Source: Saccoglossus kowalevskii
Taxonomy: Eukaryota; Hemichordata; Enteropneusta; Harrimaniidae
Assembly (NCBI RefSeq): GCF_000003605.2
Contig: NW_003110974.1
Location: 178,129 to 201,629 of the forward strand
Length of the DNA: 23,501 nucleotides
Direction: 5' to 3'
The notes below the pieces were generated by a model. That model was not told where the DNA came from. It ran no database searches and saw only the letters and a list, made by a program, of their open reading frames with translations. Below, in pieces: positions 19,501 through 23,501 of the stretch (position 1 is the stretch's first letter; each line of letters opens with the position of its first letter). Made by a program: the position numbers and the translations under genes.

Positions 19501-21801
19501 GTTTCCGCTGTGAGGTTTTACAGGGAACGGGGCAAAGCTCGGAACTTTTCTGACCGAATGAAAAACGTGATCATGAGAATGAATAATTATGTTTAGGTCT
19601 ACACTCGAAGAAACCAACCAAATAATATTACATAATATGTATATACTTACATTGTTTTTGCAAATATGTATTCTTTAGTTGATTTTACTTGTATGTTTCG
19701 CTTATGGTAGATCTTCGATCTTTCAACAGTATGAAATCGAGACAATTGTTCCACTCCGAATGTTCACGAATCTGTATCTACAACAAAATACAAATGAAAG
19801 GACAAGCGGAAAAATAAGTCGTGTTGCTCCAATAAGAAATGATACTGCCACTAATTATGTTTCACATTCAATGTCGTTAACAGGGCGATTGCTAGTCCAT
19901 GAATGGGCTCACTTACATTGGGGAGTATTCGACGAATATCCAACGCACGATGACGACTACTTCTACGTCTCAGCCAATGGGAAAATAGAAGCCACAAGGT
20001 GTTCACTCCAAATCAAAGGATCATATAAACAAAGAGGATCGGTTAAAGATTGTGATTTCCGTAATATTACAAAACTGCAAAAAGCAGACTGTCATTTTAT
20101 CCCAACTCTTTCGAATGCCTCGGACTCAGCATCGTTGATGTATATGCAGTTTTTGCCAACTGTGAGTTATTTAACATGTGATTTATTTCTATGTCCGTAT
20201 TATATATATGTATATCACAGCCTATAAATATAAAGACTGTTTTAAACTGACTTGTGCACTTGACAAATCGAGAGTCTTTGTGAACGCTCTTGTAAATGCG
20301 AATAAGGGTTTCACATTTACACTTTTTCTTTTCAGATCACCGGTTTTTGTCACAATAACATCTCAGACCTTGCAGGATATCACAACCGAGAGGCACCAAA
20401 TAAACAAAACAAACAGTGTATGGGTAAAAGTGTGTGGGAGATCATATTAAACTCGGAAGACTTCGAATACGGCACTAACTTACCAGTTGACCCGACCGTC
20501 ACGATAGATACCACTCCTAGATTTCGTATAGTGCAAAGCAGAGAACGTCGATTGGTATTAGTATTAGATAGATCGGGAAGTATGGAGGTAATGTTTTACT
20601 GTACAGAACTGTCGGTGTTATCAATGTTTTTTTCTACATGTGCCGTTCATTAAAATTTAATATTACACAATTTACTTAATCTAATTGTGTCATTATTTTC
20701 AAGGGTGTGAGACTGACTAAATTACGACAAGCTGCTAGCGCTTTCATACGTAATACTATCTGTGAAGGCAGCTACCTTGGCATTGTAGAGTTCTCTGAGT
20801 TCGCGCAGGAATTGGCGCCCCTGACACTGGTTAATGGGAGCGATTCACGAGAAGGATTGATTCGGAGACTTCCCCATTCTGTCGGTGGGTGGACCAGCAT
20901 TGGTGCAGGAATAATGAAAGGTATTGAGGTAAGTATTTTTGCGGGCAGATATAAGACAACAGTATGTTTTACACACGTATTTATTAATTCGGAATAGTGG
21001 CATGTTAATGTTTTTATCCCCTAATATCCGAGTCTATGCAAGTTCATTGATTCTTTCTTGAGTGTCGGTCTGCAAAACTCGTTCCACCGGTTTCAAGTTA
21101 CATTACACGCTGTAGGTATCTTTCTGTCCTTATATCGCTCGCATTACTAGGTGTTATCAACTAATGGACAGAACCCAGAAGGCGGCTTGATAATGGCAAT
21201 TAGTGACGGAGGCGAAAACCGCGCACCTACGCTATCAGAGGCATTGCAAGCAGTGGATGAGTCGGGTGTTACCATAGACACTATAGCATACAGTGAACAA
21301 GCTGACGAGAATCTGGCATCTCTGGCAGCTAGGACCGGTGGTATGTCTTTCTTTTACTCCGGGGATGACGATTCCACGGTACTGGAGGACGCCTTCGCCA
21401 CCTCAATTACAAGTCGCGCTGCAGATTTCACGTCAGATGACACATACATAAAGGTATGCGACATACACTTGTTTCATACCGAACAATGAATTATGCGCTG
21501 TATTTTTTGTGCTGTACACATGTAATGCACACACACTGGCACAACTTATTTTCAATCAATTTTTTGTTATCAGTTATGGAGTGAAGTTGTTCATGTGTCA
21601 GCAAGAGGAGAAAACTATGGGCATCTTTACATCGACAGCACAGTTGGCATGGAAACTGAATTTTCGTTCACATACACAGAGAGCAGAGTAACAGTAGTTA
21701 TAAAGCGACCAGACTCGTCTATAATCGATGCTACATACGATGGCTATAAAGTCGATGATGAATTCCACAGAGTCGTTGTCACACTCCGTGAACACTCAAG
21801 G
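16326..21801 (+). CDS. CLCA: CLCA-B: CLCA family metalloprotease/VWA protein, exons 1-7, C-terminus not seen
   Basis: Same family and role as CLCA-A. Seven coding exons total 1758 nt, 586 codons, with no frameshift or stop. In order: signal peptide (residues 1 to about 32), N-terminal domain, HEWAH zinc site (H163, E164, H167; D174 in FDEY), VWA domain with MIDAS D328-R-S330-G-S332, T398 and D428, and the first beta-rich block (YIDSTVGMETEF). Intron phases are 0,1,0,0,0,0,0, as in CLCA-A. All donors are GT and acceptors AG. The exons matching CLCA-A exons 8-11 (about 370 residues, including the membrane anchor) are not found in the 1.7 kb that follow; they may lie beyond the window after a long intron, or be lost. 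Confidence 0.88.
18470..18501. repeat. Perfect 10-bp inverted repeat, 12-bp loop
   Basis: ACATTCCCTC at 18470-18479 pairs with GAGGGAATGT at 18492-18501. Function unknown. Confidence 0.75.
18898..18967. repeat. (TGATA)14 pentanucleotide microsatellite
   Basis: Fourteen uninterrupted TGATA units, 70 bp, 80 bp upstream of CLCA-B exon 2. Perfect purity suggests recent expansion and likely length polymorphism. Confidence 0.97.
19048..19342 (+). CDS. CLCA: CLCA-B exon 2 (N-terminal CLCA domain)
   Basis: 295 nt, identical in length to CLCA-A exon 2; acceptor CGTATTTACAG, donor GTATGT, phase 0 in, phase 1 out. It encodes FTDASDFLFTATKRRAYF, ISILIPTTW and CGKKGEYLHLTP. Confidence 0.93.
19343..19883 (+). 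other. CLCA-B intron 2
   Basis: 541-bp intron. Its last 204 bases are open in the same frame as exon 3, but without family resemblance. Confidence 0.8.
19884..20161 (+). CDS. CLCA: CLCA-B exon 3 (HExxH zinc site)
   Basis: 278 nt; acceptor GTCGTTAACAG, donor GTGAGT, phase 1 in, 0 out. It encodes RLLVHEWAHLHWGVFDEYP with all zinc-site residues, then KIEATRCS. The frame is open for a further 68 codons into the upstream intron, but only the part from 19884 is homologous and phase-matched. Confidence 0.93.
20336..20587 (+). CDS. CLCA: CLCA-B exon 4 (start of VWA domain)
   Basis: 252 nt, 84 codons, phase 0 both ends; acceptor TTTCTTTTCAG, donor GTAATG. It encodes ITGFCHNN, NKQCMGKSVWEII and ends RRLVLVLDRSGSME, the DxSxS of the MIDAS. 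Confidence 0.92.
20704..20928 (+). CDS. CLCA: CLCA-B exon 5 (VWA domain)
   Basis: 225 nt, 75 codons, phase 0 both ends; acceptor TTTTCAAG, donor GTAAGT. It encodes GVRLTKLRQAASAFI, YLGIVEFSE and GGWTSIGAGI with the MIDAS threonine at codon 64 of the exon. It is the intact reference for the frameshifted CLCA-A exon 5. Confidence 0.93.
21151..21453 (+). CDS. CLCA: CLCA-B exon 6 (end of VWA domain)
   Basis: 303 nt, 101 codons, phase 0 both ends; acceptor CGCATTACTAG, donor GTATGC. It encodes GGLIMAISDGGENRAP with the third MIDAS aspartate, then SGVTIDTIAYSEQADENL and LAARTGGMSFFYSGDDD. Confidence 0.93.
21574..21801 (+). CDS. CLCA: CLCA-B exon 7 (beta-rich region), last exon seen
   Basis: 228 nt, 76 codons, phase 0 both ends; acceptor TTTTGTTATCAG, donor GTAAGT. 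It encodes YGHLYIDSTVGMETEFSF and ends VVVTLREHSR. Read on past the donor the frame stops at once (VS then TAG), so a further exon is needed. Confidence 0.9.
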
Positions 21802-22413
21802 GTAAGTTAGTACTAACACTAGTGTTAACTAGCATAACATGACGCACAAGTAACTAATTCCGATACTAGTAATTACTTGGGCTAACAAATATTATTGTCA
21901 TGGGAAAATCAAAATCTGTCGATTTGTAAAACAATCTTGCTGGAGTCGACTTAATTTGATAGCGTACACGAAATAACTGATTCGTTCAATGAGTAATGAA
22001 ATCAAACTTCGTTATCATCAAACTTCTAACATTTAGTTAATTTAAAGGCATACTTATTATGGAACTCTCAACATTCCGATAAAGACTTTCCGTTTTCGAC
22101 ATTGTAAAATTCTTTCGTTTTTATGCAGAAAAATACAGTATTTTTCTACCAGGTAAAATCATATTTATTAAAGTTATTGTTCATACGTCATGATGAGTTG
22201 ATGAACTCACTGCATAGTTTGTAATTTCATTCAGCTTCTTTCAGTCATAATTCAAGACAAATGCAAGGCAAACATAAAGAAAATATAGCATTTTATCTTT
22301 ATTTTGTAATATTCTTGTGTAATCGGTAATTATGAAAATGATTTATGGGTGTGTCACCAGTCTGAGATACACCTAAAAGTATATGAAAGTACATGTATTC
22401 CTTTGGCTGTATG

Positions 22414-22435
22414 AGCAATCACATATGTGATTGCT
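22414..22435. repeat. 22-bp perfect palindrome
   Basis: AGCAATCACAT followed directly by ATGTGATTGCT, with no spacer. It could extrude a cruciform or bind a dimeric factor. Confidence 0.85.
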
Positions 22436-23270
22436 GTCCAAATTGTATTTAACTCGGTCGCTGCGGGCGCACTTCATTTCGTATGATGATCACGCAAGAA
22501 GGCGTAGTGATCTCACGGTAATAGATATATCCCACAATGCAACTTTAAGAGTTAGAGACAGCATGGAGGTAGAAAAGAGAAGGAGTGAGGACGCTATTGT
22601 TTCCGCTGGTTTCATGATGCTTTAGATTTATTTACTCAGTACACATTGTAATTATTTGGCAAACACGCTGTCAAGTGTCACCGTTAATCGGCTTACGTGT
22701 TTCGGCTGTATTCGGAAGCTTCACGAAGATTCTCGACGCACTGCGCATGCCCAAACAGATAACAATAATACAAAATGCAGTGAAAGACGTACGCTGAGTG
22801 TACTCAATGCCCCAAATCTATTGCAACAAAAGGCGCGATTTTCAACATCTGCACAGTTCTGCAAACTGATGAAAAACGCCCTGTCAAAACATTTTGTTAT
22901 AAACTTATCATGTATCTTCAAATTTCACTGCGGAAATTTGCGGGATTCTTTTAATCAATGTCCAAAGTTGGACGACGAAAAGAAGTAATCACACATCTTG
23001 GAAGCGTCCGTATGCAGAATTTCCGGTACCTACAGTGTGAAATGACCTTTGTGATCCGTTAAAAGGTCATTGCGCATGCACAATTCTTTTAATTATGGTT
23101 TGCGCATTCAATTTTATAGACGATGTTTATACGGAATTTATTTTTTTCAGTTCTACTCTCGTTTTCGTGTGTAAATAAGCGGCTATCATCATTTAGGTAA
23201 AACGACTTCTAAACAGAAACAATAAGTGGCCTAACGGATGTTTATAAGATTAACATGGGCTTAAAGTGCC

Positions 23271-23294
23271 CGTGAAATGGCTGCTATTTTCACG
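23271..23294. repeat. 7-bp-arm inverted repeat
   Basis: CGTGAAA at 23271-23277 and TTTCACG at 23288-23294 with a 10-base loop. Probably part of the same unit as the CRE-centred hairpin 170 bp further on. Confidence 0.5.
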
Positions 23295-23459
23295 CCTAAA
23301 ATTATCCATTGATACATAAATATTATTATTTTTTAATGTTTCTAAGCATGAATTATTTTTTTAAGTGAAAAAATGTGTTTTAAACTCAATCTGCGGCAAC
23401 TTTATTTTTGTGTATTTTAAAACGAGGCTCCTCATTAGTTTCTTATTTGCATACAGAAA

Positions 23460-23485
23460 TTCCCCTTGTGACGTCAGAAGGGGAA
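23460..23485. promoter_or_regulatory. CRE-centred hairpin
   Basis: TTCCCCTT and AAGGGGAA flank a perfect CRE palindrome, TGACGTCA (23469-23476). The whole 26 bp is symmetric except for the G/G pair at 23468 and 23477. It may be a regulatory site or the conserved end of a dispersed repeat. Confidence 0.45.
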
Positions 23486-23501
23486 ATCGCATGGCAGCTT
23501 G

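Larger units (their letters stand above)
21802..23501. other. Region after CLCA-B exon 7, no exon recognised
   Basis: I looked for the CLCA blocks GxWxY, YAxLSQG, DNG-DG-Y and SWTSPGDD on the plus strand and found none. It holds a 22-bp palindrome (22414-22435), open but unrecognised frames at 22431-22625 and 22656-22988, and inverted repeats near the end. It may be CLCA-B intron 7 or intergenic DNA. Confidence 0.5.

Noticed and set aside
19679-19883. Open frame continuous with CLCA-B exon 3, as a longer exon or alternative start
   Set aside because: No similarity to CLCA in this part, and the acceptor at 19883 gives the correct phase and the same boundary as CLCA-A exon 3.
22133-22156. A 24-nt possible exon (KNTVFFYQ) between TTTTTATGCAG and GTAAAA as CLCA-B exon 8
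   Set aside because: Phase fits and it faintly recalls the GTWxYS block, but eight residues are too few and nothing CLCA-like follows in any frame.
22656-22988. 110-codon frame as a gene
   Set aside because: It opens with TTG, has no recognisable domain, and an antisense frame of similar quality overlaps it.

Overview
The window looks like nuclear DNA of a multicellular animal. It is AT-rich, the genes are split by GT-AG introns, and the non-coding space holds minisatellite, microsatellite and MITE-like repeats. An invertebrate deuterostome (hemichordate, cephalochordate or echinoderm) is a reasonable guess, but this is inference only. I see no bacterial, viral, rRNA, tRNA or CRISPR feature.

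The dominant content is two genes of the CLCA family (calcium-activated chloride channel regulator, a secreted or membrane-tethered self-cleaving metalloprotease with a von Willebrand A domain). They lie head to head. CLCA-A is on the minus strand, about 14814 down to 3530, with 11 coding exons, and is complete from signal peptide to C-terminal membrane anchor. CLCA-B is on the plus strand from 16326, with 7 coding exons ending at 21801, and its C-terminal part is not in the window. The two share every comparable intron position and phase, and two exon pairs agree in length exactly or to one base, so they are diverged products of an old inverted duplication. The ATGs are about 1.5 kb apart, and that stretch must hold both promoters.

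CLCA-A carries two single-base frameshifts, each an apparent extra base in a short homopolymer (GG at 8932-8933 in exon 5, AAA at 5847-5849 in exon 8). Removing one base from each gives a continuous frame of 963 codons including the stop, with all splice phases matching. All its splice sites and motifs are intact, so the lesions are either sequence errors or very young mutations. In both exons a good cryptic 5' splice site lies within a few bases of the lesion and would rejoin the next exon in frame. CLCA-A also has a partial duplication of the exon 10 end that looks like a 36-nt phase-neutral mini-exon.

Layout: 1-506 short protein-like reading frames of unknown nature; 507-2990 nothing recognised; 3009-3529 3' UTR of CLCA-A; 3530-14814 CLCA-A, whose introns hold a 331-bp MITE-like element (4934-5264), an inverted/direct repeat cluster (8097-8242), a strong G-quadruplex motif (11700-11724) and a 28-copy 53-bp minisatellite (13025-14485); 14815-16325 the shared promoter interval; 16326-21801 CLCA-B, with a (TGATA)14 microsatellite in intron 1; 21802-23501 no recognised exon, but a 22-bp perfect palindrome and a CRE-centred hairpin at the very end.
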